The notes under the pieces: generated by a model
What the model saw: the letters and a program-made list of their open reading frames with translations, nothing else
Databases searched by the model: none
What the model was told of the DNA's origin: nothing
Program-made: the position numbers and the translations under genes
Source of the DNA: Phenylobacterium aquaticum
Lineage (GTDB): Bacteria; Pseudomonadota; Alphaproteobacteria; Caulobacterales; Caulobacteraceae
Assembly: GCF_022695515.1 (NCBI RefSeq)
Contig: NZ_JALDPT010000019.1
Location: 26,613 to 90,612, forward strand
Reading direction: 5' to 3'
DNA length: 64,000 bases
Shown: positions 1 to 8,464 of the stretch, piece after piece
Numbering within the stretch: the stretch's first letter is position 1
How the letters are laid out: each line of letters opens with the position of its first letter

Positions 1-2093
1 TCTTCGCGCAGCATGAAGGTGTAGCGCCCGCGGCCTACGGCCAGCTTGGCGACGGTGGTCGTGCAGACCCGCTCCAGGAAGGCGGCGGCGTCGGGGCCCG
101 CGATCTCGAACTTGCCGAGTGTCGAGACGTCGATCCAGCCGACGGCCTCGCGCACGGCCCGGGCCTCGCGCATGGAGGCGGCGTGCAGGTCCTCGCCGGC
201 CAGCGGATAGGCGCGGGGGCGCGACCAGTAGCCGACAGGCTGCCAGATCGGCTTGCGCGCGGCGTGCAGGTCATAGAGGGCCGGTCGGCGCAGGGGCGCG
301 GAATGGAAGCCGGTTCCGTGACCGGCCAGGGCGCCGAGGGTCACGGGCGTATAGGGCGGCCGGAAGGTGGTCAGGCCGACCTCGGGAACCGGCCGGCCCT
401 CGCGCGCGGCCAGGCGGGCCAGGCCGATGATGTTGCTGGTCTTGCCCTGGTCGGTGGCCATGCCCAACGTGGTGTAGCGCTTCAGGTGCTCGACCGAGCG
501 GTAGCCCTCCTGCCAGGCGAGATCGACATCCGCCAGGGTCACGTCGTTCTGGAAGTCGACGAACGTATGCTTGAGGTCGGTTCCCGGCGGCGGGGCCAGG
601 GCGGCGACGCTGTTGGACGGTCCGGGATAGGTCTCCGCCGCCTGGGGCGGTCCGCCCTTGGGCATGGGCTTGCCCAGGCCGTGCGCCGCGGCGCCGCCGG
701 CCGCCCAGCCCTCGGCCAGGATTTCGGCGAGATCGTCGAGGCCCGCGGCGGAGCCCGTGGTCGACTGGTTCTGGCGCGCGACATCGGGGGCGAAGGCGCC
801 GCTGGTCTCGTCCCAGGCCAGGGTCCCGCCGGCCTGCATGTGCAGGTGGGCGACGGGGGAGAAGCCGCCGGAGACCGCGATCAGGTCGCAGGCCAGCTTG
901 ATCGCCCCGGTTTCAGTGCGGGCTTCGGCGCCGGTCAGGCCGCCGGCCCCTCCGATGGCGCGGGTGACCTGGGCGTTGAAGCGCACCGGGAAGCGATCCT
1001 GGGCGGCTTTGACGATGGAACTGTCCGAGGGCGGACGACTGTCGAGCACGGCGGCGATTTCGCATCCGACCTCGGCCAGGGCGAAGGCGGTGCGATAGGC
1101 GTCGTCATTGCAGGCCGCGATCACCGCGCGCCGACCCGGCGTCACGCCATAGCGATGGATATAGGTCCGCACCGCTTGGGCCAGCATCACGCCGGGCCGG
1201 TCATTGTCGGCGAAGGGCAGGGGGCGCTCGATGGCGCCGGTCGCCAGGATCACGCGCCCCGCGCGCACGCGCCAGAGCCGCTGGGCCGGGGCGTCGGCGG
1301 CCGGCGCCTGGCCGGGTTCCGTCACCTTCTCTGAGAGGGTGACGAGGTCGTGGTCCCAATAGCCGACGGCGGTGGTGCGGGTCAGGATGCGGACGCCGCG
1401 TCCGGCCAGGGTGGACTGGGCGCCGGCGATCCAGTCGACGGCGTCGGCGCCGTCGATCTGGGCGGCGTCGCGTAGGAGGCCGCCGCCGAGGCGGGAATCC
1501 TGCTCGGCCAGAATGACCCGCGCCCCGGCCGCCGAGGCCGCCAGGGCGGCGGCGAGGCCGGCGGGACCCGCGCCCACCACCAACACGTCGCAGAAGGCGG
1601 CGCGGTGATCGAAGCGGTCGGGGTCGGCGGCGACGGGGGGCTTCCCGAGACCGGCCGCGTGGCGGATGAAGTGCTCATAGACCTTCCAGAGGCCGGGCTT
1701 GCCCAGGAAGGCCTTGTAGTAGAACCCGGCCGGAATGAAGCGGCTGAAGGCGCCCAGCACCGCGCCCGCGTCGAACGCCAGGGACGGCCAGCGGTTCTGA
1801 CTTTCGGCGACCAGGCCGTCATAGAGGAACAGGTCGGTGGCCCGGGTGTTGGGCTCGAACCGCCCCTCGACGCCCACGCCGACCAGGGCGCTGGGCTCCT
1901 CGACTCCGGCGGCGAGGATCCCGCGCGGCCGGTGGTACTTGAAGCTGCGGCCCAGGAGGCCGATGCCGTTGGCGAGCAGGGCCGAGGCGAGGGTGTCGCC
2001 CGGGTGGCCCTCATAAAGCTGGCCGTCAAAGGTGAAGGCGATCGTCCGGGTGCGGTCGATCAGGCCGCCGGCCGGCAGGCGGGCGCTGGTCAT
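1..2093 (-). CDS. soxA: Sarcosine oxidase subunit alpha, 3' part cut by window edge
   Basis: Alpha subunit of the heterotetrameric sarcosine oxidase, which oxidatively demethylates sarcosine to glycine and passes the methyl carbon to tetrahydrofolate. The frame is open for about 697 codons from ATG at 2093 to the window edge; the family is about 1,000 residues, so the C-terminal third is missing. The N-terminus has the 2Fe-2S-like fold typical of the family (FTFDGQLYEGHPGDTLASAL) followed by a KYHRPRG motif. A dinucleotide-binding motif (DVLVVGAGPAG) lies near 1560-1590. Close to the edge the GcvT-like domain begins (STLGKFEIAGPDA, then AVGRGRYTFMLRE). The start overlaps the soxD stop by 4 bp. 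No soxG is visible; it would lie beyond position 1. The frame was read manually because it is open-ended. Confidence 0.93.
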   Translation of the reverse strand, partial: MTSARLPAGGLIDRTRTIAFTFDGQLYEGHPGDTLASALLANGIGLLGRSFKYHRPRGILAAGVEEPSALVGVGVEGRFEPNTRATDLFLYDGLVAESQNRWPSLAFDAGAVLGAFSRFIPAGFYYKAFLGKPGLWKVYEHFIRHAAGLGKPPVAADPDRFDHRAAFCDVLVVGAGPAGLAAALAASAAGARVILAEQDSRLGGGLLRDAAQIDGADAVDWIAGAQSTLAGRGVRILTRTTAVGYWDHDLVTLSEKVTEPGQAPAADAPAQRLWRVRAGRVILATGAIERPLPFADNDRPGVMLAQAVRTYIHRYGVTPGRRAVIAACNDDAYRTAFALAEVGCEIAAVLDSRPPSDSSIVKAAQDRFPVRFNAQVTRAIGGAGGLTGAEARTETGAIKLACDLIAVSGGFSPVAHLHMQAGGTLAWDETSGAFAPDVARQNQSTTGSAAGLDDLAEILAEGWAAGGAAAHGLGKPMPKGGPPQAAETYPGPSNSVAALAPPPGTDLKHTFVDFQNDVTLADVDLAWQEGYRSVEHLKRYTTLGMATDQGKTSNIIGLARLAAREGRPVPEVGLTTFRPPYTPVTLGALAGHGTGFHSAPLRRPALYDLHAARKPIWQPVGYWSRPRAYPLAGEDLHAASMREARAVREAVGWIDVSTLGKFEIAGPDAAAFLERVCTTTVAKLAVGRGRYTFMLRE

Positions 2094-2347
2094 GCGAGGC
2101 CCCCGATCGTCTCGACGATGTCGATCTCGTGGGTGACTGTGTGGCGATGCAGTTTCAGCCAGGCGCCGCAGCCGGCGGTGTGGCGCCACAGCTCCCACGA
2201 CCAGCCGCGGGGATTGTCGCGCTCATAGAGCCGGCTCACCGCCTCGGCCGGACTGGCGTCCAGGGACAGGACCGCATCGAGGGCGCGGTCGAAGACGAAC
2301 TCGACCTGGGCGCGGGGGCCGCAATGGGGACAGACGATCCGCAGCAT
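2090..2347 (-). CDS. soxD: Sarcosine oxidase subunit delta
   Basis: Small delta subunit (85 aa) of heterotetrameric sarcosine oxidase. It begins MLRIVCPHCGPR and carries the zinc-binding Cys residues of this family, with a later W-(R)HTAGCGAW segment holding the remaining Cys/His ligands. Its length matches the usual 85-100 aa. It sits between soxB and soxA: the soxB stop is immediately upstream (2348-2350, in the corrected frame) and its own stop overlaps the soxA ATG (ATGA), so translational coupling is likely. The complex is cytoplasmic and works with folate; the neighbouring purU fits that role. Confidence 0.95.
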   Translation of the reverse strand: MLRIVCPHCGPRAQVEFVFDRALDAVLSLDASPAEAVSRLYERDNPRGWSWELWRHTAGCGAWLKLHRHTVTHEIDIVETIGGLA

Positions 2348-3601
2348 CTAGCGATCCTGCGCCTTGGGGCGCGCCGGCCTCGTCGATGGTCGAGCCGTTG
2401 GCGAACCGCGCCAGATTGAACGGGGCGGCCAGCTCGTGGGCCCGGCCGGTCGCCAGGTGGTGGGCGTAAAGCGCGCCGGAGCCCGGCGTGGCCTTGAACC
2501 CGCCATAGCACCAGCCGCCGTTCAGATGCAGGCCCTCGATCGGGGTCTCGTCGATGATTGGCGAGCCGTCGAAGCTCATGTCGGTGGTGCCGGCCCAGCA
2601 GCGCAGCATGCGCAGCCGCGAGAGCGCGGGGACCAGCGCGATGGCCTGGCCGGCCACCTCCTCGGTGCGCAGCGCCATGCCGCGCTGGGAATAGGTGGGG
2701 TACATGTCCGGGTCGCCGCCCAGCACGATCTCGCCCTTGTCGGACTGGCTGATGTAGCAGTGGATCGATTGGGACATGATCACCGTGTCGATCATCGGCT
2801 TCACCGGCTCGGAGACGAAGGCCTGCAAGAGGTGGCTCTCGATCGGCAGCTTCAGGCCCGCGAGGCCCGCGACATGGCCGCTGTTTCCGGCCACGCAGAT
2901 GGCGACCTTGTCGGCGGCGATCGCGCCCCGGCTGGTTTCGACGCCCTCGACCTTGCCCGCGCGACCGAGATGCCGGTGACTTCGCAGTTCTGCAGGATGT
3001 CGACGCCGAGCGCATCGGCGGCGCGGGCATAGCCCCAAGCGACGGCGTCATGGCGGGCCGTGCCGCCGCGCTTTTGGATCAGCCCGCCATGGACCGGGAA
3101 GCGTGCGTCCGGCGACATATCCAGCACGGGGATCAGCCGGGCGACCTCGGCCCGCGTCATCAGCTCGGCGTCGATGCCCTGGGCGCGCAGGGCGTCGCCG
3201 CGCTGGGCCAACTGGGTCATGTCGGAGTCGGAGTGACCCAGGAAGACCGCGCCGCGCTGGCTGAACATGACGTTGTAGTTCAGCTCGTCGGTCATCCCCT
3301 CCCAGAGCTTGAGGGAATATTCCAGCATCCGCTGCAGCTGCGGCTGACGGTAGTTGGAGCGGACGATGGTGGTGTTGCGCCCGGTGTTGCCGCCGCCGAT
3401 CCAGCCGCGCTCCAGCACGGCCACCGACTTCACCCCGTGATATTTCGCCAGGTTATAGGCGGTGGCCAGGCCATGGCCGCCGCCGCCGATGACGACGATG
3501 TCGTAGCGGGGCTTGGGCTCCGGCGCGCGCCAGGCGCGGGGCCAGGACGTGTGGCCGGACAGGCCGGCGGTCAGCAGTCCCAGCGTCGAATAGCGCGCCA
3601 T
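2348..3601 (-). CDS. soxB: Sarcosine oxidase subunit beta (two compensating frameshifts)
   Basis: FAD-binding catalytic beta subunit, 417 aa after correction. The N-terminus has the FAD Rossmann motif DIVVIGGGGHGLATAYNLAK and the typical GGGNTGRNTTIVRSNY segment. The literal sequence is broken twice. Near 2955 the reading VTGISVARA loses frame; restoring one G in a GGG run gives GISVARGKVEGVE and joins the second half (AAICVAGNSGHVAGLAGL-like, then CYGGFKATPGSG). Near 2363 one extra C in CCCC must be removed to end in APKAQDR and a TAG directly before soxD. One loss and one gain cancel, so the total length (1,254 nt) stays divisible by three. These look like sequencing errors, since both sides are perfectly conserved. 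Confidence 0.9.
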
Positions 3602-3793
3602 CTAGGCCCGCCCGCCCGCGGTCTCGATCATGCTGTTCGAAGAAGCGCCCATTTTTCGTCGATAGGCCCTGGGGCCCCGCGCGACCAGCCGCAAAAATTA
3701 GATCGGCGGGCGACAAAATTCGATTGGCGCTGAGGGGCCGCCAAACCGTCTCCTGTCGACCCGGTCCGACGTGGCCGGACGAAAGGATACCTC
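3602..3793. promoter_or_regulatory. Divergent promoter region between soxB and purU
   Basis: A 192-bp intergenic region separating soxBDA (minus) from purU (plus), with local A/T-rich patches (cccatttttcgtcg, gcaaaaattagatc, gacaaaattcgatt) in otherwise G/C-rich DNA. Promoters for both directions must lie here. I cannot assign convincing -35/-10 boxes or a named operator. A Shine-Dalgarno-like AAAGGA precedes the GTG of purU. Confidence 0.45.
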
Positions 3794-4669
3794 GTGAAGG
3801 CCAAGCCCAAGACCCCCGAGAGCCGCTATGTGCTCATCCTGAAATGCCCGGACCGCAAAGGCGTGGTGGCGGCGGTCTCCGGCTTCCTGGCCGACAATGA
3901 CGCCTCGATCCTGGAGTCCAACCATTTCAACGATGGCCTGGCCGACCAGTTCTACATGCGCACGGTGTTCCGGCCGGACGGCGCCATGCCGCCGATCGAG
4001 GCGATGCGGGCGGGGTTCGAGCTGATCGCCCAGCGGTTCTCCATGACCTGGTCGCTGCACGACGCTTCCGAACGGCCCCGGGTGCTGATCGCGGTGTCAA
4101 AGTTTGGCCACTGCCTGTTCGACCTGCTGCACCGCTGGCGGGCGGGGCTGCTGCCGGCCGAGATCGTCGGCGTGGTGTCCAACCATGACGACATGCGCTC
4201 GTTCACTGAATGGAGCGGCGTGCCCTATCACCACCTGCCGATCACCGCGGCGACCAAGGCCGAGCAGGAGGCCGCCTTCCTGGGGCTGGTCGAGGAGCTC
4301 AAGGTCGATCTGGTGGTGCTCGCCCGCTACATGCAGATCCTGTCGCCGCAGATGTGCGCCAGCCTCGATGGCCGCTGCATCAACATCCACCACTCGTTCC
4401 TGCCGGGCTTCAAGGGCGCGAAGCCCTATCACCAGGCCCACGAGCGTGGGGTCAAGATCATCGGGGCGACGGCCCATTATGTGACGACCGACCTCGACGA
4501 GGGGCCGATCATCGAACAGGACGTGCGCCGGGTGGACCACAGCCAGGATCCCGACCGGCTGGTGCAGATCGGCCGCGATGTGGAATGCGCTGTGCTCGCC
4601 CGCGCCGTCGCCTGGCACGTTGAGCGCCGGGTGCTGGTCGAGGGCGGCAAGACGATCGTCTTCGCCTAG
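3794..4669 (+). CDS. purU: Formyltetrahydrofolate deformylase
   Basis: Hydrolyses 10-formyl-tetrahydrofolate to formate and THF, balancing one-carbon pools. The 291-aa protein has an N-terminal ACT domain (about residues 10-85, starting YVLILKCPDRKGVVAAVSGF) and a C-terminal formyltransferase-like domain with the catalytic Asn/His stretch INIHHSFLPGFKGAKPYHQA and the Asp-containing HYVTTDLDEGPIIEQD. The start is a GTG with AAAGGA seven bases upstream. It is divergent from the sarcosine oxidase genes, whose product loads one-carbon units on THF, so co-regulation is likely. Its TAG stop overlaps the stop of the convergent downstream gene in a shared CTAG. Confidence 0.95.
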   Translation: MKAKPKTPESRYVLILKCPDRKGVVAAVSGFLADNDASILESNHFNDGLADQFYMRTVFRPDGAMPPIEAMRAGFELIAQRFSMTWSLHDASERPRVLIAVSKFGHCLFDLLHRWRAGLLPAEIVGVVSNHDDMRSFTEWSGVPYHHLPITAATKAEQEAAFLGLVEELKVDLVVLARYMQILSPQMCASLDGRCINIHHSFLPGFKGAKPYHQAHERGVKIIGATAHYVTTDLDEGPIIEQDVRRVDHSQDPDRLVQIGRDVECAVLARAVAWHVERRVLVEGGKTIVFA

Positions 4670-5094
4670 GCTTTCCGCCGCAGCGACAGGGCCAGGAAGA
4701 CCAGGGTGATCGCGACGACGCCGACGCTGGCGTAGTGCTCGGGCGGGTGGTGGCCGCCCGCGCCCTTGAGGAACCAGCCGTCCAGCAGCATCAGGCCGCG
4801 CTCAAGGATGATCAGGGCCAGGAACAGCGGGGTGAGTGTGCGGTAGCGCAGGCCGATCACCACCTCCGCGACCCCGTGCGGGATCTGCAGGGCGCCGAAC
4901 CAGGCGAAGACCGCGATGATGATGCGGGCCCTGTCGCCGAGATCGAGATGGGCGATCACCCGGGACCCGCCGTCCGGCAGGAAATAGTGGATGCAGCCGG
5001 GGACGATGGTCCCCACCCCCATCAGGACCAGCCACCAGGCCGAGATCGTCGCGCCGCGGTAGTCGCGGTTGGTGCTGTCGGGCAGGAGCGCCAT
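4666..5094 (-). CDS. Small integral membrane protein, about four TM segments
   Basis: A 142-aa protein of unknown function. Hydrophobic segments are visible at ISAWWLVLMGVGTIVPGCI, RIIIAVFAWFGALQI, LTPLFLALIILERGLMLL and VGVVAITLVFLALSL, giving roughly four membrane spans. The ATG at 5094 was chosen because GGAGAAG lies 8 bases upstream, just after the stop of the preceding gene (5109); the longer open frame upstream overlaps that gene. It is probably co-transcribed with the upstream membrane protein and controlled by the neighbouring TetR. The stop is shared with purU in a CTAG overlap. The family is not recognised with confidence. Confidence 0.75.
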   Translation of the reverse strand: MALLPDSTNRDYRGATISAWWLVLMGVGTIVPGCIHYFLPDGGSRVIAHLDLGDRARIIIAVFAWFGALQIPHGVAEVVIGLRYRTLTPLFLALIILERGLMLLDGWFLKGAGGHHPPEHYASVGVVAITLVFLALSLRRKA

Positions 5095-5108
5095 TGCGTC
5101 TTCTCCGT

Positions 5109-5747
5109 CTAGTCGAGGGCGCCCATCAGGAGGGCGATCTGGGCGAGGGCGGCGATGAGCGCGATCGATAGCCCGACCCAGTGGCGGGGGCTGGCCAGCG
5201 TCATGATCACCGGGCGGGTGGGGAAGGAGAAGGTCTGGGGCATGGCCGCGAACTTGAAGTCGTGGGCGCCGCCGAACCGCGGATCGGCCACCAGGATCGC
5301 CAGGTCCCGGCGGCTGCGGTAGCGCATATAGCCGATCAGGGTCCATTCCGGGCCGGGCTCGACCCCCCAAGCGTCGACATAGGGCCCGATCTTGCGCGCC
5401 GCGATGGCGGGATGGCCGCCCCGCCGGAACAGGGCGGGCAGGAACACACGCGTATAGCCGTCCATGACCGCCCGGGCGGGCCGCATCTGGCCGGTCACCG
5501 GGTCGGCGACCTCGGTCGAGGCGACGCGGACCAGGTTGAGCATGAAGAACTCGCGCCCGTCATCGGCCTCCAGGAAGCTGCGGACCACGGCGGGGTCATT
5601 GCGGTCGGTGTCGGGATTGTGCGCCCTGATCCTGGCCATGAGATCGTCGATCTCCTTGGGCTTCAGCGGGCCGCGCCAGTTCACGTACCAGGCCAGGAAC
5701 AGGCCATAGACGGCCAGGGCGACGCCCCAGACCCAGAAGGTATCCAT
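5109..5747 (-). CDS. Membrane-anchored protein with DUF1330-like ferredoxin-fold core
   Basis: A 212-aa protein with an N-terminal TM segment (FWVWGVALAVYGLFLAWYV) and a C-terminal one (WVGLSIALIAALAQIALLMG). The middle part (FFMLNLVR near residue 75, YMRYRSRRDLAILVADPRF near residue 145) resembles dimeric alpha/beta-barrel (DUF1330/EthD-like) proteins, which is an inference from the FFMLN...RY pattern only. ATG at 5747 was preferred over the upstream start at 5780 because AAGGGGAG sits just before it. It leads a two-gene operon transcribed from the TetR side; a TTGACA box and an inverted repeat lie just upstream. Substrate and role are unknown. Confidence 0.7.
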   Translation of the reverse strand: MDTFWVWGVALAVYGLFLAWYVNWRGPLKPKEIDDLMARIRAHNPDTDRNDPAVVRSFLEADDGREFFMLNLVRVASTEVADPVTGQMRPARAVMDGYTRVFLPALFRRGGHPAIAARKIGPYVDAWGVEPGPEWTLIGYMRYRSRRDLAILVADPRFGGAHDFKFAAMPQTFSFPTRPVIMTLASPRHWVGLSIALIAALAQIALLMGALD

Positions 5748-5783
5748 CCCGCGCTCCCCTTGATTGGAGGGCAGGGTCACAAA

Positions 5784-5800
5784 TGACAGTATCTATGTCA
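5784..5800. promoter_or_regulatory. Inverted repeat TGACA-N7-TGTCA, candidate TetR operator
   Basis: A perfect 5-bp-arm inverted repeat in the 68-bp gap between the tetR-like gene and the membrane-protein operon. On the minus strand it overlaps a TTGACA that could be the -35 box of the operon starting at 5747. Placement beside a TetR gene makes it a likely operator, but the arms are short. Confidence 0.4.
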
Positions 5801-5815
5801 ATATAGCCGCGAGCG

Positions 5816-6409
5816 TCAGCCGCCGGCGAGCAGGCGCTTCAGGGCGCGGGCCACGGTCGTCCGGGCCTGATCGACATCGAGCCCCTGGGTGCGGCGCAGG
5901 CGCAGCCAGCCGTCGATGGAGGCGATGAGATCGGCGGCGTCGGCGATCTCCGGCGCCGCCTTGGCCTCGGGCAGGAAGGCCAGGAGCTGGGCGCGCTGCT
6001 GGGCGGCGAAGGCGGCGCGGGCGCGTTGAAGGGTCGGCGAGCCGTGCAGGCGGATGTCGCCGGACAGATAGTACATGGTGATCAGCTCGAAGGTCCTGGC
6101 CCGCTGGCCCGTCAGGATCTCCAGACGCTGGTCGAGATCGCCCTGGGGCGCCGCCATCGGCGCCTCCTCGACCAGGGTGCGGATCTTGGCGTTCAGCTCG
6201 TCGAACAGGGACTCCATGTCCTGGAAGTGGCGGAAGACCGTGCGGTGGCCGACGCCGGCATGGACGGCGACCGCCTCGGAGGTCGGGTCGAGGTTCCCGC
6301 CGGCGATCATCTCCAGCACGGCGCTGACGATCCGCTCGCGGGTGCGCGCGCCGCGCTCGAAGCGGCCGTCGGGCTTGGTGTCCGCCGCCAGGGTCAGGGT
6401 GTCGCTCAT
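5816..6409 (-). CDS. TetR-family transcriptional regulator
   Basis: A 197-aa TetR-type repressor with the N-terminal helix-turn-helix at about residues 22-65 (RERIVSAVLEMIAGG... VGHRTVFRHFQDMESLF). The recognition helix is VGHRTVFRHF, close to the GxxxxxYxHF pattern of the family. The C-terminal ligand domain shows no family-specific signature. ATG at 6409 (MSDTL) was chosen over 6445. It lies between a haloalkane dehalogenase/GST pair and a two-gene membrane operon, all on the same strand; it could control either. The intergenic inverted repeat at 5784-5800 is the nearest candidate operator. Confidence 0.88.
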   Translation of the reverse strand: MSDTLTLAADTKPDGRFERGARTRERIVSAVLEMIAGGNLDPTSEAVAVHAGVGHRTVFRHFQDMESLFDELNAKIRTLVEEAPMAAPQGDLDQRLEILTGQRARTFELITMYYLSGDIRLHGSPTLQRARAAFAAQQRAQLLAFLPEAKAAPEIADAADLIASIDGWLRLRRTQGLDVDQARTTVARALKRLLAGG

Positions 6410-6464
6410 CCGCTCGCCATAGGGGCGGGCGTGCAGGCCTGACAAGCGGTTCCGGCCTCGCGGG

Positions 6465-7457
6465 TCACTGAAGCAGGTCCAGGCAGCCCTCCGCCTGGAG
6501 AATCGCCTGCAGACCGGGCGCCTCGGCCGCCGAGGCGTAGCGGGCCTTCAGGGCCGCCAGCGAACGCGCGTGGTACTTCTGGGGGCCCTGGACATAGGCG
6601 CCGCCGGGCAGATCGACGCTGAAGCTTTCGGCCCCCTCGGCCAGGGCCTTCGCATTGGCGGTCGTCCAGGGCAGGAAGTAGCGGCCGACATAGGCGAGGA
6701 TCGGCGCGAGGGTGGGGGCGAGGCTGTCCCAGGTCTCGAAGCCGCCGTCCTGCCGGGGCTCCATCATCCGATGACACCAGTCGAGAACCGCGGGCCCACG
6801 CGCGCGCATGCCTGCCCCGCAGGTCGGGTCAACCGAGGCCTCATAGAGCTGGCTCGCCAGGCCGAAATCGCCGAACGACGGCCGGGCGCCGAACAGATAG
6901 GGCCGGGTGGCGAGGTGCGCTTCGAGCAGGTCGAGCAGTTCGAAATAATAGCCGGTGATCAGCGGCGCGGTGGCGTCGCTGGAGCCCACGAAGTGACCGC
7001 GTCCGCTCATGCGCTCCAGGATGAAGGCCGCCCTCTGGGCCACCTCCTCGGCGCTGGCGTGCGGGGCGCTGAGCCGGGCCAGGGTCTGGGCGGAGGCCAG
7101 CTTATCCACCTGGGCGTACCAGCGATGATGGAACATCAGCTTGTTGCCCCACTCGTCGCCGAACTCCTCAAGCAGCGCCGAGAGGAAGGCGAGGGCGGGG
7201 TCATCGGGATGGATCGAGGGCGTCGGATGCTTCGCCTCGACCGCCTCCATGATCGGGGTGGAGTCCTGCAGGCCCTCGTCATCCGGCGTGGCCACCGTCG
7301 GGACGATCGGCAGGCGGGCGTAGCGCTTGTAGTCCTCGTCGTTCTCGGCCCGGCGGGGGATCCAGGTGTGCGGAATCTGCTTGAAGCGGAAATAGGAGCG
7401 CACCTTCACCGAATAGGGCGACATCTCCGATCCGAAGATCCGATAGGGCTTGGTCAT
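6465..7457 (-). CDS. Glutathione S-transferase family protein (long type)
   Basis: A 330-aa protein with an N-terminal thioredoxin-like GST domain (YRIFGSEMSPYSVKVRSYFR, with SPYSVKVR at the usual glutathione-site position, then VPTVATPDDEGLQDSTPIME carrying the cis-Pro and the Asp-Ser pair) and an all-helical C-terminal domain with NKLMFHHRWY and RPYLFGARPSFGDFGLASQL. It is longer than typical 200-220 aa GSTs, matching the family of large GST_N-containing proteins. The ATG (7457) shares one base with the stop of the upstream dehalogenase (TGATG), so translation is probably coupled. The pairing suggests a joint role in handling a halogenated or electrophilic compound; the substrate is not known. 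Confidence 0.85.
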   Translation of the reverse strand: MTKPYRIFGSEMSPYSVKVRSYFRFKQIPHTWIPRRAENDEDYKRYARLPIVPTVATPDDEGLQDSTPIMEAVEAKHPTPSIHPDDPALAFLSALLEEFGDEWGNKLMFHHRWYAQVDKLASAQTLARLSAPHASAEEVAQRAAFILERMSGRGHFVGSSDATAPLITGYYFELLDLLEAHLATRPYLFGARPSFGDFGLASQLYEASVDPTCGAGMRARGPAVLDWCHRMMEPRQDGGFETWDSLAPTLAPILAYVGRYFLPWTTANAKALAEGAESFSVDLPGGAYVQGPQKYHARSLAALKARYASAAEAPGLQAILQAEGCLDLLQ

Positions 7458-8464
7458 CAGCTTTCCTCGGCGAGGCGGCGCAGGAAGATCTCCGCGATCT
7501 CGCGCCCATGGGTGTCTTGCAGGAAGTGGCCGGCGTCCGGCAGCAGGTCGAAGCTGGCCTGGGGATAGAGGCCCGCCCACTGGCGGCCCCAGGCCTCGGT
7601 GAACACCGCGTCGGTTCCGCCCCAAATGAAGTGAACGGGCTTGCTCCAGGACTTGAGCGTCTCGAACCAGACCGCCTGGTCGGCGGCGGCCCCGCCCGTG
7701 GGATTGTCGAAGGGCAGGCTCAAGGGGAACCGGCGGGGCCCGGCCATCCCTTCGCGCCCTAGGCCCTCGAACGGGGCGTCATAGGCGCGGCGCACGGCGG
7801 CGGCGTCCGCGCTGAGCGGCGGCGGGGTCTTGGTGGTGATGATCCCGAACAGGTCTCGCGACTGCATGTGGCCCAGCGGCAGCATCATGAACCAGCCGAT
7901 CGACAGGGGATCGGGGATGTTGATCCCGAACAGGCCGTCGGTCTGCCACTGGCTGTTCCACTGACGCAGGGCGTCCGTGTAGGCGTAGCCCTCGTGATGC
8001 AGCCAGGTGTTCATCACCACCAGCCGGTCGAACCGCTCCGGCAAGGTCGCCGCCTGGGCCAAGCCGATCGGCCCGCCCCAGTCCTGGACGAAGAGGGTGA
8101 CGCCGGTCAGGTCGAGGGCCTCGACCAGGGCGCGATGGGCGGCGACATGGCGGGCGATCGAATACCAGCCGTCGTCGATCACCTTGTCCGAACGCCCGAA
8201 GCCGATGTGGTCGGCGGCGATGCAGCGCCACCCCTCGGCGACCAGGCGGGCGATGATGTGGCGGTTCAGGAAGCTCCAGGTCGGCATGCCGTGCATCAGC
8301 AGGGCGACGGGCCCGTCGCGCGGCCCCTCGTCCACATAGGCCAGCCTCAGGCCTTCGACGCTCAGATAGCGCGGGGCGTAGGCGAACTCCGGCAGGCCGG
8401 CGAAGGCCTCCTCCGATGTGCGGAGGAAGCGGACGCCGTCTGGAGTGCTCAGGGACTGGGTCAT
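7457..8464 (-). CDS. Haloalkane dehalogenase-like alpha/beta hydrolase
   Basis: A 335-aa alpha/beta hydrolase with haloalkane dehalogenase features: oxyanion motif HGMPTWSFLNR (residues 58-68), the nucleophile motif QDWGGPIGL with Asp128 followed by the halide-binding Trp129, a GGTDAVF segment where the acid would lie, and His313 in DAGHFLQD. An Asp rather than Ser nucleophile excludes ordinary esterases. The pattern is closest to the HLD-I (DhlA/DmmA-like) subfamily; epoxide hydrolase is the main alternative because it also uses an Asp-Trp nucleophile pair. It is the first gene of a dehalogenase-GST-(TetR) run. The long upstream gap (8465-8859) should contain its promoter. Confidence 0.85.
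   Translation of the reverse strand: MTQSLSTPDGVRFLRTSEEAFAGLPEFAYAPRYLSVEGLRLAYVDEGPRDGPVALLMHGMPTWSFLNRHIIARLVAEGWRCIAADHIGFGRSDKVIDDGWYSIARHVAAHRALVEALDLTGVTLFVQDWGGPIGLAQAATLPERFDRLVVMNTWLHHEGYAYTDALRQWNSQWQTDGLFGINIPDPLSIGWFMMLPLGHMQSRDLFGIITTKTPPPLSADAAAVRRAYDAPFEGLGREGMAGPRRFPLSLPFDNPTGGAAADQAVWFETLKSWSKPVHFIWGGTDAVFTEAWGRQWAGLYPQASFDLLPDAGHFLQDTHGREIAEIFLRRLAEES

Noticed and set aside
183..1334. Plus-strand open frame opposite soxA
   Set aside because: Shadow of the soxA codons in G/C-rich DNA; soxA motifs are clear on the minus strand.
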